Of a stretch of 64,000 nt of DNA, positions 20,849 to 33,608 are shown piece after piece (the stretch's first letter is position 1; every line of letters starts with the position of its first letter). Both the position numbers and the translations under genes were made by a program. Location: contig JADIIX010000056.1 in NCBI GenBank assembly GCA_027604505.1, positions 1 through 64,000 on the forward strand. The letters run 5' to 3'. The notes below the pieces were generated by a model. The model worked only from the letters and a program-made list of their open reading frames with translations. It did not search any database and was not told the DNA's origin. The DNA comes from Gonapodya sp. JEL0774 (Eukaryota; Monoblepharomycota; Monoblepharidomycetes; Monoblepharidales; Gonapodyaceae).

Positions 20849-22588
20849 ATGACTGGCGGACTCTGGGTCGACAAGTACCGTCCACGCTCTCTCGATAAGC
20901 TGGATCACGTGTCTCATCTATCACAGCATCTCAAGCAGCTGGTATGCTTGAATGGCGAATACAGTGCTATAAATTTCTTCAGTGATTGACTCCGGATCTT
21001 CCCGTACTAAGGCGTCGAGTGAGGACTTCCCTCATCTTCTGTTCTACGGCCCTTCAGGTGCTGGCAAAAAAACCCGGATTGTCGCGACGCTGAGGGAGAT
21101 TTACGGGCCTGGTGTAGAGAAGGTGTGGTATCCTCTTCCACATTGATTCGAGAGCATCCTTTCTCCAAACTTGTTCTCTGATACCGCGATCATCTTGTTT
21201 TAGCTGAAAATAGATCAGCGTGTCACAACTACGCCGTCTGGGCGCAAGGTGGATGTGAACATTGTGTCCAGCAACTATCACTTGGAGGTGACACCAAGGT
21301 ACTCAACCCTACATTGCGTTGATCGTCGGCGGTCTGAGACTCGAAAGAAAACTTTCTCTAATATCGTGCCTTTTGGTTATGGTGACCGCGTTTAGTGATG
21401 TAGGCATCTTTGACAGAGTCATTGTGCAGGAGCTCATAAAGGAGGTTGCGCAGACTCAACAAGTGGACGCAAACGCGCGACATAAATTCAAGGGTATGTG
21501 GTTTGGCTTTTGGGTCGCCGTGGATCTTCAACTGCTCGTTGGGTAGCTTTGCACCTCATTCATCGAAATTCCTTCATGGATTCTCCCAACTCACTCTCTC
21601 GCTTTTAGTTGTCATTCTCAACGAAGCTGACTACATGACCCGTGAAGCCCAGCAAGCACTGCGTCGAACCATGGAGAAGTACACCAACAATGTTCGAATC
21701 ATCCTGTGCGCAAACAGTACCAGTAAAATTATCGCGCCAATCCGGAGCAGGTGTCTGCTTATCAGAGTACCTGCACCTGAGTTGAAGGATGTGAGGCATT
21801 TGACATTCGTTATTCATCTCTTATCCTTCGCGACCTTCCGAGTGAAAAAGTCGGTCATTCATAGATCTCCGATGCCCTGACCAAAATCGCCAAGAAAGAG
21901 TCCGCTTCCGTCCATCCAGAGTACATTCAAAGGATTGCTGAAAAGTGTGGTCGGAACTTACGGAAAGCTATTCTGATGTTGGAGATGGGCGTCGCGGACG
22001 GGTGAGGTGGTCATTTCAATGTCTGGGCGTTGTGCTCATCACAGAGAATGTGACCTCTACCTGTCTCTTTAAATTGATGTTCTTCAAGCTCAAGTAGCGG
22101 TGCAAAAGATGTACCGATTTTTGACTGGGAGCTGTTTATCAAGACGACGGCAAGAGAGATTATTACAGAGCAAAGCCCCCAAAAACTTCTTCAAGTCAGG
22201 CAGAGGCTGTATGAACTTCTTGCAAAGTGCATCCCAGCAGAGGTTATCCTGAAGGTACCGCCAGCAGTTGTGTCAGCGCAACGTGGATTCCAAATAAATT
22301 ATCACGGCATCCGAACTTACTTTTGGGTTGTTTGCTTCAGACACTCGCTTTTGAGCTTGTACACATGGTTGATGGAGAACTCAAACCCGAGGTTATTGCA
22401 ATGGCTGCCTTCTCTGTGAGTTCCAGAATTCTCATGACGCACAACGTTTTCTCACTTCCTTTCCTAAAACAATTTAGGAGCATCGATTACGACAGGGTAA
22501 TAAGGCAATCTTCCACTTAGAGGGCTTCGTCGCAAAGTTTATGGCAACATACAAAAGCTTTTTGATCAATGTGATGGGAGCCGTGTGA
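20849..22588 (+). CDS. RFC5: Replication factor C small subunit (yeast Rfc5, human RFC3)
   Basis: RFC is the clamp loader that opens PCNA and places it on primer ends; the subunit also serves alternative loaders such as Rad17/Rad24-RFC. The start [20 protein letters not shown] is characteristic. The nucleotide site is [20 protein letters not shown], the variant P-loop of this subunit, with a degenerate Walker B ([10 protein letters not shown]). [30 protein letters not shown] and the SRC motif [17 protein letters not shown] follow. The lid and collar show [46 protein letters not shown] and [20 protein letters not shown]. Alignment in my head is close to human RFC3 along the whole length. About ten exons are present, with the last starting at about 22479. 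Confidence 0.92.
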
Positions 22589-22724
22589 TAGCCTCGTTGG
22601 GTCACCTTGTACATACATGCCCAATGTATTCTGTGATTTTGAGAAAGTGTTAGGCTCAATTGCGCAACGAACAGATGGTGACAATATAATGAAAGTTCAT
22701 AACGGGCAGCAAAACTGTTACTGA

Positions 22725-25608
22725 TTATGCACTCCTCCTGTTGCGTCTGGCGTTGCTCCCCACTACCACCCGCCCACGCACACTCGCTTCGGTGCTTTCC
22801 GTATCGCTCTCCTCCTGATCTCCAGGTGGCGTGGTATTGCCACCCTTCACCCCCCTTCGGGCCCTTACTGACCGTCCGCCTCGAGAACCCCGTCCACGCC
22901 CCCGTGATGCTTTACCCCTGCTCTTTCCGGTCCCACTGCTCGAAGTTGTGTTGGTTGTTCTCCGTCGTCGCCGTCCGGCCTCGACAAAGTCACCCTCCTC
23001 TTCTTCATCACCATTCTCTTCGTCACCCTCCTCGTCGTCTTCGTCCGAACCATTTCCTGTCCGCACCGAGGCGCTGTCCCCATTCTCTTTGTCGGCGCTA
23101 CTTGAGTCTGTTGTTGATAAGTTAATGGGAAGGGTGAAATCGGATGTCGGTGATATTGTGGAAGGTTCCTTGTCGGTGGGGACTGTCGCTATAGCGGAGA
23201 TGTCTTTGGAGTCGACAGAGTAATGTGTGTCGGACTCCGAGTTCTTCTTGGTCGAATCGTCCTCATCTCTCGCTCCGGACGAAGCATCGGGGGCAATGAG
23301 TTCCGGTGGTTTCTCCACCTTCAAGGTCCCTTCCAACATCATCTCTCCTAAGGCTGCCGATCCAGAAAATGAAGCGAGCAGAGCGGCAACGGCTACGTCT
23401 TCACCCGTACTCGGAGGCGCTGGAGGTACAACCACCGACGGCACCGACGAAACGTGAGCTGCTCGGACTGTGGAAGCACCTGTTGGGAAACCCCCCCGTG
23501 CCATGCCAAACACCATAAATTCGCTGCGAAATTCATAGAGTCTTCTCGAAAACCGCTCCAAAAGCACTGCCGGAGGACCATCGAATAAATCGGCATCGGA
23601 ATTCGAGCCAGGGTTGACAGAAGCATTCGCGGAGCCATATTGTCCGTCCGCAAAATCCTCACTTTTCGCTGAAGCCACTGCTTCGCCAACCTCGTTGGCG
23701 GGGTCATATATTGGATTCAATCCCATCCCAGCCCTCGCTCTGCCGCACCACTCCCACAGCTGCTTCACTCGCCGATTCATCTCCATGATACTTGTTCGTG
23801 AATTGGGCACCCGAGGTTTGATGGGCGCAGCATCCGAATACGATCCAGAGGCGAAGCGCGAGTCTTTCCCCGAGACCGTGTCATCCACCCCCACGCCGAT
23901 GCGAGGTGCCAAACCACCCAAAGCGGAAGACTGAAAGGACGGTGCAGCCGTCCCCCAACCTCCGCGCCCTCTCTTGAAGGCGTTGCCTCTTGGGTATCCA
24001 GCGGGAATGCCATTTGTCGTCACTTTCGCTCCTCTTTGTCGGCCCACCGCCAAACTGGGTGGTGTCTTTCCTCCGGCTCCTCGGCTCCTCTTGTTTATCG
24101 GTTTTCCCGTTCCAAAATCTGGATCATCCCATCTCCCTTCGTCCTCTTCCTCATCACCTGCTGCAGCGTCCTCGTCCGAGTCTCCCTCCACCGCCACCGA
24201 TTCGCGATCTGGCTCTCGCCTCGCAGTACGCGCAGGACGGGACGCTCCTCCCCCATTCTGACCTCCCGCGCGACCACCAACATGCAACGCATTCACTTCT
24301 ACGTCATCACCATCAGAGCCACCCCCTACTCCCGCGATTCCACCGTCTCCTGCCGCTGAGCCTCCACCATCATCATCGTCGGGCTCATCCTCCCCATTGG
24401 TAGAATCCGCTTTGCGAACCCCTCCTGGACGCCTAGCTTGCCGCTTGCCAAACGCTCGTCGCCGTCCCGTAGAAGCGTTTCCACCTGCTGCAGATCCCCG
24501 GGATCGCTTCGCAGGTCTCCGCCGAGTCGGACGATCATCGTTGGTGGAACCTGAAGATGACTCAGAGTCAGCGGGGTCTCCCTCTACAAGCAGTTTTTGA
24601 TTGCTTGCTAGTTCATCGGCATGGGCGAGTAGTGCGGAGGTAAATTCTGTTTCCGTTGCAGCTGACGCTGTCGCGTTCTCGTCATCCAGCTCCATGGCAT
24701 CGGGACTTCGCACAGTGTTAAGATTTGGCACCACATCTGTGGCAGAACCAATGGCGCCGCGATCGACTCCATGTTCGCTTTCACTCTCCCCGTCTTCATC
24801 GCCCTCATCGCTGTGCTCCCCTCCGCTCTCAGCAGACCGTCGCCTCTTTCGCTTCAGTACTCCAACCGCCCCAGTAGGCTCCCCAGGTGGCAACTTGCCC
24901 TCGATGGTGATAATCTCATCATAGTTCTGTGCTGCCTCCATGGATGTCAAGGTCTGCCGTTTCTTCGGAACTGGGCGGGGACGAAAATTGGCAGCAACAG
25001 GTGACGTCGGTGGTTGTGTTGAAGGTTTCCGGGCCGTGGTTCTATTCGTCGGGAGAAGACAATATAGTAACTCAGTGAAGATCAAGTGTGAATTTCTCGA
25101 GAAAGGCCGAGTTCGAAGTACGGCTACCGCTCCTGCACGCCAACCTCCAGACAACATTCCAAACATCGAATAATCTCCTATCCTCGCATTATTATCATTT
25201 CCTTCAAGTTTCAATCCAAGATTATACGACTGAACTCACTTGGCGTATAACAAGTGTCGATTGTACGGGTGATCCTCCGGCCGACACACATCGCAGTAGT
25301 AGTGCTTGGGAATGTATTTCCGACTCGGAATATTGACGCATTCACCGTGCTGCCAAACTCCGCACTCTTCGCACTGAATCATAAGACCAAAGGACGCTTT
25401 GGTGGAAATCACAGATGGAAAATCACCAACAGAGGGACGACGGTAATCATCCGTTGGAGTATGCACGGGGGTAAATGAACCAGCCATGTGAGGTCGCTCC
25501 GTACAGTTAAGGTGTGGTAACTATTTTCGACTCACTCGTCTTCCCACATACGCAACGTGTTGCATCGTTATTGCCGTCCATGTCAACGCCATTATGGACC
25601 GCGGCCAT
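22725..25608 (-). CDS. PHD-finger protein, Cti6-like histone deacetylase component
   Basis: Cti6-type proteins bind methylated H3K4 and belong to Rpd3L-like deacetylase complexes. The start MAAVHNGVDMDGNNDATRCV at 25608 opens the PHD finger (CVCGKT), which continues after an intron as FGLMIQCEECGVWQHGECV, YIPKHYYCDVC and RPEDHPYNRHLLYAK. The final exon (open to 22725) begins with basic sequence (PRPVPKKRQTLTSMEAAQNYDE) and continues as a very long low-complexity region rich in Asp, Glu, Gly and Ser, with an Arg/Gly-rich end (GKSRGKASRGRGRGSRGGR). The PHD plus the short helical SMEAAQNYDE segment is the basis for the Cti6 comparison; the low-complexity tail does not help. The exact junction between the PHD exon and the last exon was not resolved. 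Confidence 0.7.
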
Positions 25609-26903
25609 TGTGAGCTGACGTCAAGATCAATAGATCCAAAAGTTGATTCCGCTTCCAGATTGTTGTTGCACACTGGTCAAGGGTAAAGTCCGGCAAGATG
25701 TGCCCCACTGTGATCTCAATCGAAACTTTTCAAATTATGAAAGCCGTCCCGAAAAGAAAGTCACACACGGATCTTTCTGAGGTCTTTGGTGCATTAACCG
25801 GTCAGATTGGGCGGAGGAGGACAATAAAATGGTTTGTTCACGTCGGTTGGAAAGATTTGAACGAGGAACACCTTGGTGAGATTCACCAACAACAAGACTC
25901 CAGAGTATGTTCGATGCACCATCCCAAGAATTAGAACTCGGAGCCATGCTGATACAACCCAAGTTCCCTTGAAACTATGACACAGAAAGATTCTCTACAC
26001 TGACAAAGCATGACCGAGTTGTTTCCCAGAGCTCCGACTATCTCAAAAGTAGAGATAGACGACGAAAAGTGATTGCAAAGATATATGGGAGTCTGTGAAT
26101 AGCACTCAGTCCTCATCGATGGTATCAGGCTTTTGAGGAGCGGCCGGCTGCCCATACACAGTAAGCTCACTTCTGATGCCGATTCCCTGTCCGTGTCGAG
26201 TCAACCTTTACCGAGCAATCCTCAGCAAAATCTCAATTCCCTCCTCCGTTTCTTCCGCCGCCAGCAACCTCCAAAGCGTGTGACAACCAGGGATCTAACA
26301 ACCTTGCCAAAAACCACAGGTCTGCAGGATCCACAGGTTTCAAGGCCCATGCTGACCATGTCAGAGTACGTACCTCAAGCGGGCAGTAAGGTCGCCTTCT
26401 GGCTGTCGTGGTCGTTGAGAAACAGCCACCTCGAATCCCAGACCGTACACAAGTTATTTGGCACGGCTTTTTGGTGACCAAAGCCACACCATCATCCCTT
26501 CTGTAATTGATCATTACACAGATCAACACAGGAGAATTCAACACATAGTCCTATGAGAGTGCAATAATTGAAAGGTTGGTAAATACAGCACTGAATTATT
26601 CTTTCCGCAAGCTAGTCTGCGATAAGATCACGTTGGGAGACACCATGTTTCGTTGGCAGCAGCCTCTACACCAAGAAGCCTGAACCTTGCACCACCGCAG
26701 TTCACTGGGCTTCCCAACAACGTCTGTCAAGCCAGACTAATCCACGCCCGGAGCTTTGAACGATACTTCAAGCCAGCATCAAAACGTATCCACTTGCACT
26801 CGTCACAGCACTGCCGAACCAGCCTGCTCGTCGGCCAGGACAAAGCAGAGAAAGAGTGACGCCTGCATGACACTACCTCTTCCACATCCCCAATTGAAAT
26901 CAT
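25609..26903. other. Large divergent intergenic region
   Basis: About 1.3 kb separate the divergent PHD-protein and nucleoside-kinase genes. This is among the longest gene-free stretches in the window. Short open frames (for example 25698-25934 and 26653-26859 on the plus strand) have no domain and no convincing splice continuation. It holds two promoters and possibly a non-coding transcript, but I see nothing I can name. Confidence 0.5.
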
Positions 26904-27793
26904 ATGAAACGCGGATTCCTGATCGGGATCGGTGGCCCAACGTGTTCTGGAAAGTCCACTCTCGCCAATATCCTACTTCAGTTGTTTCCAGCAGAGCAGA
27001 CTGTTCTTGTTCGGCAGGATTTATTCTTTAAACCGCAACGCGAGATTCCGCTTGAGATAATGCCCGATGGATCAAAGCTAGAAAACTGGGACATTCCAGA
27101 AGCTCTTGAGATGGGAAAGTTTCTGACTTCCCTGAAAGCATTGAAAGCCGATCCGTCGCAAGGTCTACTCCAAGGTGGAACTACGCACTCGCAAGGCGGC
27201 GGGGAACCGACTAATCCTCTTGATCCATCAAATCTTGATGGTTCCTCAATGACCATATCGTCGAGTAGTTTTCGGGCATTGAAGGAACGGTTTTCAGTGG
27301 CCGTCCTTCCCTCTTCGATGTATTTCATTCTCGTAGACGGATTCCTTTTATACCACTCCATGGAGCTCGCACGCGAGTTCGACTTCAGAATATTCTTGGA
27401 CGCGGACTATGCAACTCTTAAATCGCGGCGAGATTCCAGAAGTGGATATCTCACGTCCGAAGACACGATTTGGAAGGGCGAGTGTTCCAGGCTCAATTTT
27501 GAACTTACCCTTACCCCTGTCTAAGAACGGTATATCACTTTCACTCTTCATATACTCATCGCAAAAACAACACCTGCGCTCAATGTCCGCCAGACCCTGT
27601 TGGATTTTGGGATGCGATTGTGTGGCCGGCCGCAGTTACACACAACAGCCTGATGAGGGACCCGGCGCAAAGGCGGACAGCTGAACTTGAGCGGCGGACA
27701 CTTATTTTGGATACCGCTATGATTTCGCTGGAGGAATGTGTTCACCGTGCAGTGGATGGGATAATGGATTGCATATCCGAGACTCCTGAATAG
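26904..27793 (+). CDS. Nicotinamide riboside kinase-like nucleoside kinase
   Basis: This P-loop kinase belongs to the NRK/uridine kinase-like group and probably phosphorylates nicotinamide riboside to NMN in NAD salvage. Exon 1 encodes FLIGIGGPTCSGKSTLANIL (Walker A), VLVRQDLFFKP (the family's Asp-containing segment), LENWDIPEALEM (D-x-P substrate region), MYFILVDGFLLYHSMEL and FRIFLDADYATLKSRRDSRS with GYLTSEDTIWK. Exon 2 from 27594 supplies DPVGFWDAIVWPAAVTHN, matching the family's GYFD-x2-VWP motif. The only intron (27478-27593) needs a GC donor, GCGAGT. A 40-residue Ser/Gly/Thr-rich insertion lies at about 27150-27260. The gene ends with a short helical tail. Confidence 0.82.
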
Positions 27794-28325
27794 CAGTGCT
27801 TGAATTTAATTGCGAGCCAAGCTTTCTGGATTGCCTCAACATGTAGTTAACGGGAGTTTTGCTGACACCACTATATCGTTGCAATCCACACTTTTCATTT
27901 TTCTTTTCCGTTTACTCCTTCGGCAAACGAACAAGCAATGCATACCCGAATCCATTTGAATCCACTCCCATCGTTTCATCGCCCACTCCGTCACTGTCTC
28001 GACCAACTACAACTGAGTTCACCTCAAAACATGTTAATGACTCATAAGATTGCGCCGTCGAATAAATACTGGTACTGGAGCAGCCAGCTCTTATGTAAAT
28101 AAATGACGGATGTACGTCCCAACTAACAGCTTATTTGATTCCGCGGAGGAGTTTCAGAATCTATTGCACCAGCTGTCACTACCTTTGTGGGAGGGTGGGG
28201 CACACTCAATTCGTGTTGTTTTGCCTGGGATGACGTGTCCTGCGACGCCCGTAAATCACGCATCAGTCTCGAGAGGGGACTAAATTCTTCATCCAGTCGC
28301 CAGCTCACAGCATCTTTTATCATCA
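27794..28325. other. Intergenic spacer
   Basis: About 530 bp lie between the nucleoside kinase and the ABC1 kinase gene, both on the plus strand. I see no gene, repeat or RNA; it should hold a 3' UTR and the next promoter. Confidence 0.55.
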
Positions 28326-31325
28326 ATGATTCTCCGAGGGGTTCGTACGCAGACGATTCCGAAGAGACACCATTCAGTTGCCTCTCCGTTCCCCAAACGA
28401 TTTACTCAGAGGATTGCATCACTACCTGACTATCGGAATGATCAATCAGGATTGGCGCTGCCGAGCTGCTGTGGGATGCGGAGTATATCGTCCGTTGGAC
28501 GCGGCCTTCATGGCATCACACAACAGCGGGCTCTGGTCTTTGCGAGATGGGGAACTTTGAAACTCTGGATGAACGATGGGGAGTCGACGACTGACCGTGG
28601 GGCCGGCCTAGCACTTGCGACATCAACCTCTGCGAAACCGTCGTTCCTTCGGTTCACGCGGTTCTTGTACCAGAAAAACGATTCTCGGGCCATGAGCAGG
28701 TGGCTCCACCAAAAGAATTCGAGTGATGATGGCAATCCCCATTCTGAACGCGAATGGCAACCAGGTGCGGTTTGGGCAACGACAGTGGCACTCCTCCTCT
28801 GGGCGCTGTTCACGCCGCGCCTCCACCTTCATTGTGAACTCGACGAGGTCCCAATATCAGCCGCTGCAGAGTCTTTACTGTCACCGGCGTCAAAGGATAT
28901 CTTTCGTGCGGAAGGGGCCGTCGCACCCACAGTCCAATCCTCAAATATAACATCGCCACCACCATCGAGACGATCGTTGTGGTCATTCTCACCACTCAAA
29001 ACATTCCATCTACTCTCCCTGCCCCTACCACGATCAATTCTCATTCTGTTCCGACTCATCGGATTAGCCTATCGATTTCTCCCGGCCATTCTCATGTTTC
29101 CCGTCATCTTTTTTGGAAGTCGTGTGGTGGATGATGCGGCCCTTGGTTTTTGGAATCGTCACCGCTCTCCTGTGAGGAGAGGAGCCGAGGATGGAGACGT
29201 GGTTGAGCTCACGGAAGATGGAAACGAACCTTCCACCGTAGCATATTGGTGGGGAGTGGAACGGGAAGAGATTGCTTTGAAACGACAGCTTCCAGATGAC
29301 CTTGTGGCGAAGCATGATTCGGAGGAGGTGGGGGAGCGGACTGGAGCCCTGTGGTGGTATGGAGTAGTGGTGGAGTGTATGGAAAAGGCGGGACCCACGT
29401 TCATCAAGGTATGGATCGCCACAAATTAGTTTTGCGGAGCAAATCACGCTCGTGCTGCTTGGAATTGTGAATAGGCAGTTTCCGTGTTGCAGGGGTTCAA
29501 CTGACCACACTCGCGTTTGTTGCTCTCTCACAGCTCGCCCAGTGGGCCTCGACTAGGGAAGATATATTGCCTCCGTCTCTCACTTTGGCCCTCTCGCGTC
29601 TTCAAGCGGATGCTCTTCCGCATTCATGGGAGGATACTCGTGCTGCCGTGCGCGAAGCATTTGGTCTCGAGATCGAGGAGATGTTCGAGAGTATTGAGAT
29701 GACTCCGTGGGGTGTTGGGGCGATAGCCCAGGTTTGTGAGATATAAATAAGCCAAGTGTTTGCGTCGATACTCAATCCTGCTTTCAAAGGTCCACAGAGG
29801 AGTCCTCAATCCGAGACACACACCTCCAAGCTTCAGTCCCAGTGACCCTCCACTTTGCTGTGTTAAAGTCCTGCACCCCAACGTTGCTACTACTATCTCC
29901 CTTGATCTATCGATCATTCAAACAGTAGTACAAATTGCCGGATGGATAGTGCCAGCACTAAAATGGCTAGCACTAGAAGATGAAGTAGAGACATTTGGAC
30001 GGATGATGAGGGCACAATTGGACATGCGACGGGAGGCTGGAAATATTGATGAGTTTCGGCGAAGATGGGAAACGGGCACGGGGAGGGATGCCAGGCGGGA
30101 TGTTTGTTTCCCTGTAGTCATTCGGCCTTATGTCTCGGAAAAGGTTCGTTGATGATATCTTCTGTTGATGACACACTCATTCTTCACTAACATTGATCCC
30201 TCAACGTGGAGGTGCTCGTCGAAACTTTCGAGGTTGCGATCCCGCTCACACAGTTCATTGGGGGGCCACGAACGCCTGCAGATCATACGATTGCTAGAAT
30301 CGGGCTGGATACATTGCTGGTGAGGATGTTCATATGAGATTCATCGGCATATCGGGCAATGATGAAGACATTAATGTTGCGCAGACGATGCTCGCGGTGG
30401 ACAACTTCGTACACGTCGACATGCACCCAGGTATTTTGTCATGTTCCAACTGATTTGAATTGAGAAACGGAGTACATATGTTTCAGGGAACATGTTGGTC
30501 ACCTTCCGACCCCCGGTGCTCGCAAACGAGACATTTTTCTCTCGAGCGCTACACACAGTCGAGGATATGTTCCAGAGTGAGGATAGCGATTCCACCCACT
30601 CTTTCGTCGTTAATGACAGTCAGGATGTTGCACGTCAGCGGAATCATCGGCATATTGATGTGTTTGCCCTCAAACGCCTGTTTATGGCGGATCCAATTGA
30701 ATGGCCGTCAATTGTGGGAGAGCTTTGCAGGCAGGGCTACCGACCCCACTTGGTCCTTCTTGATTGCGGATTGGTATCACAGCTCTCTGCCAAGGACCTT
30801 CGGAACTTTCTGGATCTCTTCACGGCAGTAGTTTCGGGGAGGGGTGAGGAAGCCGGTGACTTGATGATTCAGAGATCGCGAAACCCTGATTCTTGCAAGG
30901 ACAAAGCGGGCTTTTCACGTGCCATCGCTGGAATTCTTGCAGATGCGAGGGAAAGAACTTTGGCGCTCAAGGACATCGGAGTGGGCGACATCCTTCGGCG
31001 GGTGTTCCACGCTGTGCGCAAGTATGGCGTGCACTTCGAAGGGGAATTCGTCAATACAGTTGTCAGTATTGTACTGGTCGAAGGAATTGGTCGCCGGTTA
31101 GATCCGGAGATGGACTTGCTGCAATTTGCCGCCAAGTACTTAGGGAAAATTGAGGGGACAATAATTCAGTCAGGTGGTATGGAGCTTGCCGCTTCAGAAA
31201 GGGCGGACTTGCAGACAGCAGTGACGGTGACTCAGGTTGGAAGTGTGTACAGAAAGGTGGGAAAGGCTGCTGAAAAAGTGAAAGGTGTGGAAGAAGGTGG
31301 AATGATTGTAGAAGTTCTAGAGTGA
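28326..31325 (+). CDS. ABC1/ADCK2-like atypical kinase, mitochondrial
   Basis: ABC1 (UbiB/COQ8) family proteins are atypical kinases or ATPases linked to mitochondrial coenzyme Q and lipid metabolism. The N-terminus from ATG 28326 (MILRGVRTQTIPKRHHSVA) is basic and Ser/Thr-rich, a likely mitochondrial presequence. It is followed by two hydrophobic segments (WATTVALLLWALFTP; FRLIGLAYRFLPAILMFPVI). The KxGQ-region motif is GPTFIKLAQWASTREDI, created by splicing, and resembles ADCK2 more than ADCK1/COQ8. Further motifs are WGVGAIAQVHRG, VKVLHPNVA (the ATP-site Lys), NFVHVDMHPGNMLVTF (catalytic Asp and Asn) and LVLLDCGL (metal Asp). The C-terminal helical part is intact to the stop at 31325. About six exons are present. 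Confidence 0.85.
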
Positions 31326-31516
31326 GACAGTCCACTTTGATTCATAGATAGCATGATTTACAATTGATTGGTAGTTGTACGTGTACGGGAGATATAGTGG
31401 AGTAGAGAACTTGGAGACTTTGTCATATCCCTCATTCATCCGCATACATCAGTCTCGACTGCTTGACCATATGTGACATATCAGCGAGATCTCAAGAACA
31501 CTAAGTCGTGAATAAA

Positions 31517-33508
31517 TCACAACATACATACCTTCTTCGCCCTGGGTGGCGAGGGCGCTACCGCTTCTTCGTCCTCGTCACTCTCATCCCGTGGATTACC
31601 AAGATCATTATATCCTGTCATGACCTTCTCAGGTTTGTCACCCCACGTTCTGATTCGCACGTCACGGTCACTTGTGGTGCGAGCAAAGGAATTTCGCGGA
31701 GGGCTTTCAAAAGTGGGCAGGGCAACGAATGTGGGTGCTGTTTCGCTTGTCGGAGGGACATGAAAAGAAGATGGTGGATGCGACGTGTGGGATAGCTCGG
31801 TTTGACGCTACGACCAAATATAAGAGGATTGAAATGAAGTAATCGATAAAGTTTGAAGGTACCTTAAACTCGTTGGTGGGTGGAATGTTGATATCCGCGT
31901 CCCGAAGAGTTTGGGAAGCACCGCGCTCGTTTGCCCCGTCACCATGTTCACTTTCCCTGTTTGAGATACGGCTACCCAGATTGTGATCTTCGACGATAGG
32001 TTTGATGGACTGCCGTACTAATTGTTGACCCTGACGTGGTTGAAACGGTGTGGAGGGTCGCGCAACAGAAGCAGCCAATTTCGCGGGGGCGGTTACAGTA
32101 ATGTGCTGTTTGGGATCTTCTTGCATAACATGAGGAGGGCTGTCATCAATCGTGGCTAAAACAAAATCTGCTGTATAATTGTCCCCAGATTGGACTCGGA
32201 AGGTAAGAGGTCTTTGTTTGACGAGAAAGACGGAAAACTTGCTCAATATCTTGTAAAGAAATTACCATTGGCAAATTGCATCAGATAAAGCCACTCACTG
32301 TCCACTGTGCTCAAAGTATGCTGTCACGCCCTGACTCATGCTGTCCGCGAATGACAGAATGGCCTGAATAACCGGGATGAGAAGGGCAATTCAGAGAGTC
32401 ACATGACCACTCTCACCTTCAATTCCTTCAGTTTTACTGTCAAATTTACGTCGAAAGAGATAAGAAAAGCATCGAAGTCCGTCGGATCGATGGAAAGCTC
32501 CGTTTGGAGAGAGCGTTTCAACACATCTGCGATGGAAGTGTGGCCAAGAGCCCAAGGCAATACAATGAAACCAGAAGGGAGAATCAACACTGGTTCAGCG
32601 CCTTAACCCCACGGACCAGTATCTCCTTGAGATCCTTCGGTAAAACTTCGCAACTTTAAAGTTGTCGCAGTGCACATAACAGTCACTTCATCAAGTTTTT
32701 GATGAAAGTTCACGAGCCATTCGTTAATAACCTTCGGACTGGCCACGAACTGGTTACGACAAGTGACGGTGGAGTAAATCGCTTGAAAAAGCGAGGCAGC
32801 TTCATAGTGGAGTTTATGAGTCTTAATGATTCCTTGAAAAGATGGTACATCAATGAACCGTCAGCAAAAGAGACTTCTAACATGAAGACCAACGGCACGG
32901 CTGCTTTCCTTCATCTCACCATATTTGCAGTAGATTTGAAGCACCAGTCGGTCCACCATATCCCTAGAATTTAGCTTGATAACCAGCTTCTCAACATTCT
33001 TTTCAACATTAGTCTTCTGTTTGAAGATGTTTAGAATTGGCTGACACACCGAGGCTCAATCAATTGAAACACGACACAAGGCAAGCAGAACAGTATCACC
33101 TTCAGCTGCAGCCTACAAGTCAAATCCAGTCTTTCACCCTGTTTCTTAAGTGCTTCTGGTGGGTATGAGACAACGTAGGATTCGAAGAAACGCGGTAATA
33201 TTTGGAATATGACGAAAGCAGATTTTGAAAGATTGACCGTTGAAAGAACCAACTACCGGGAGGCACCCGCATTCAAAAATGAGCCGAATGAGCCAGAAAG
33301 GCTACAGAAGATGCGATTTTATTGAGAACTGACCTTGGACGGCTTAGCTTCGAGCACAACATGATCGCCAAACTTCGCTAGTGACTGGAGAAATCTCGCG
33401 AAAGCTTGCCACAATGGAATTGAGAGACTTGAATCGTATTGAGCTTAAGGGCGCAACTCGAAGTAAGCGCTCACGCTTAACAGACGCCGCGCTGATGGTG
33501 GCTTCCAT
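31517..33508 (-). CDS. RAD9: Rad9, DNA damage checkpoint clamp (9-1-1) subunit
   Basis: Rad9 forms the PCNA-like 9-1-1 ring with Rad1 and Hus1, which activates the ATR/Mec1 checkpoint. A short first exon (MEATISAASVK from ATG 33508) splices across about 70 nt to PFARFLQSLAKFGDHVVLEA, then LVLSTVNLSKSAFVIFQILP and RFFESYVVSYPPE. This is the typical Rad9 N-terminal clamp domain. Later exons give WPVRRLLTNGS, SLRLINSTMKLPRFFKR, LTVKLKELK, SKFSVFLVKQRPLTFRVQSG and TADFVLATI, matching the second clamp domain. The disordered tail ends in an acidic/phosphorylatable segment (GNPRDESDEDEEAVAPSPPR). The C-terminus may be extended by another exon, because the stop at 31517 lies just after a GTATGT donor-like site. 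About nine exons are present. Confidence 0.82.
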
Positions 33509-33608
33509 ATGGGAGGCTTGTCAGGCATGGCTTCGCAATTACATTCAAATAGGCTCCACAATTAAAGTTGACATAATTGCTCCGCTGATGTTCAACAACA
33601 GTTTTAAC

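Noticed and set aside
22725-24924. Many long plus-strand frames opposite the PHD-protein tail
   Set aside because: They are shadows of the Asp/Glu/Ser/Gly low-complexity coding sequence on the minus strand and are Pro/Ser/Arg-rich as expected for antisense frames.
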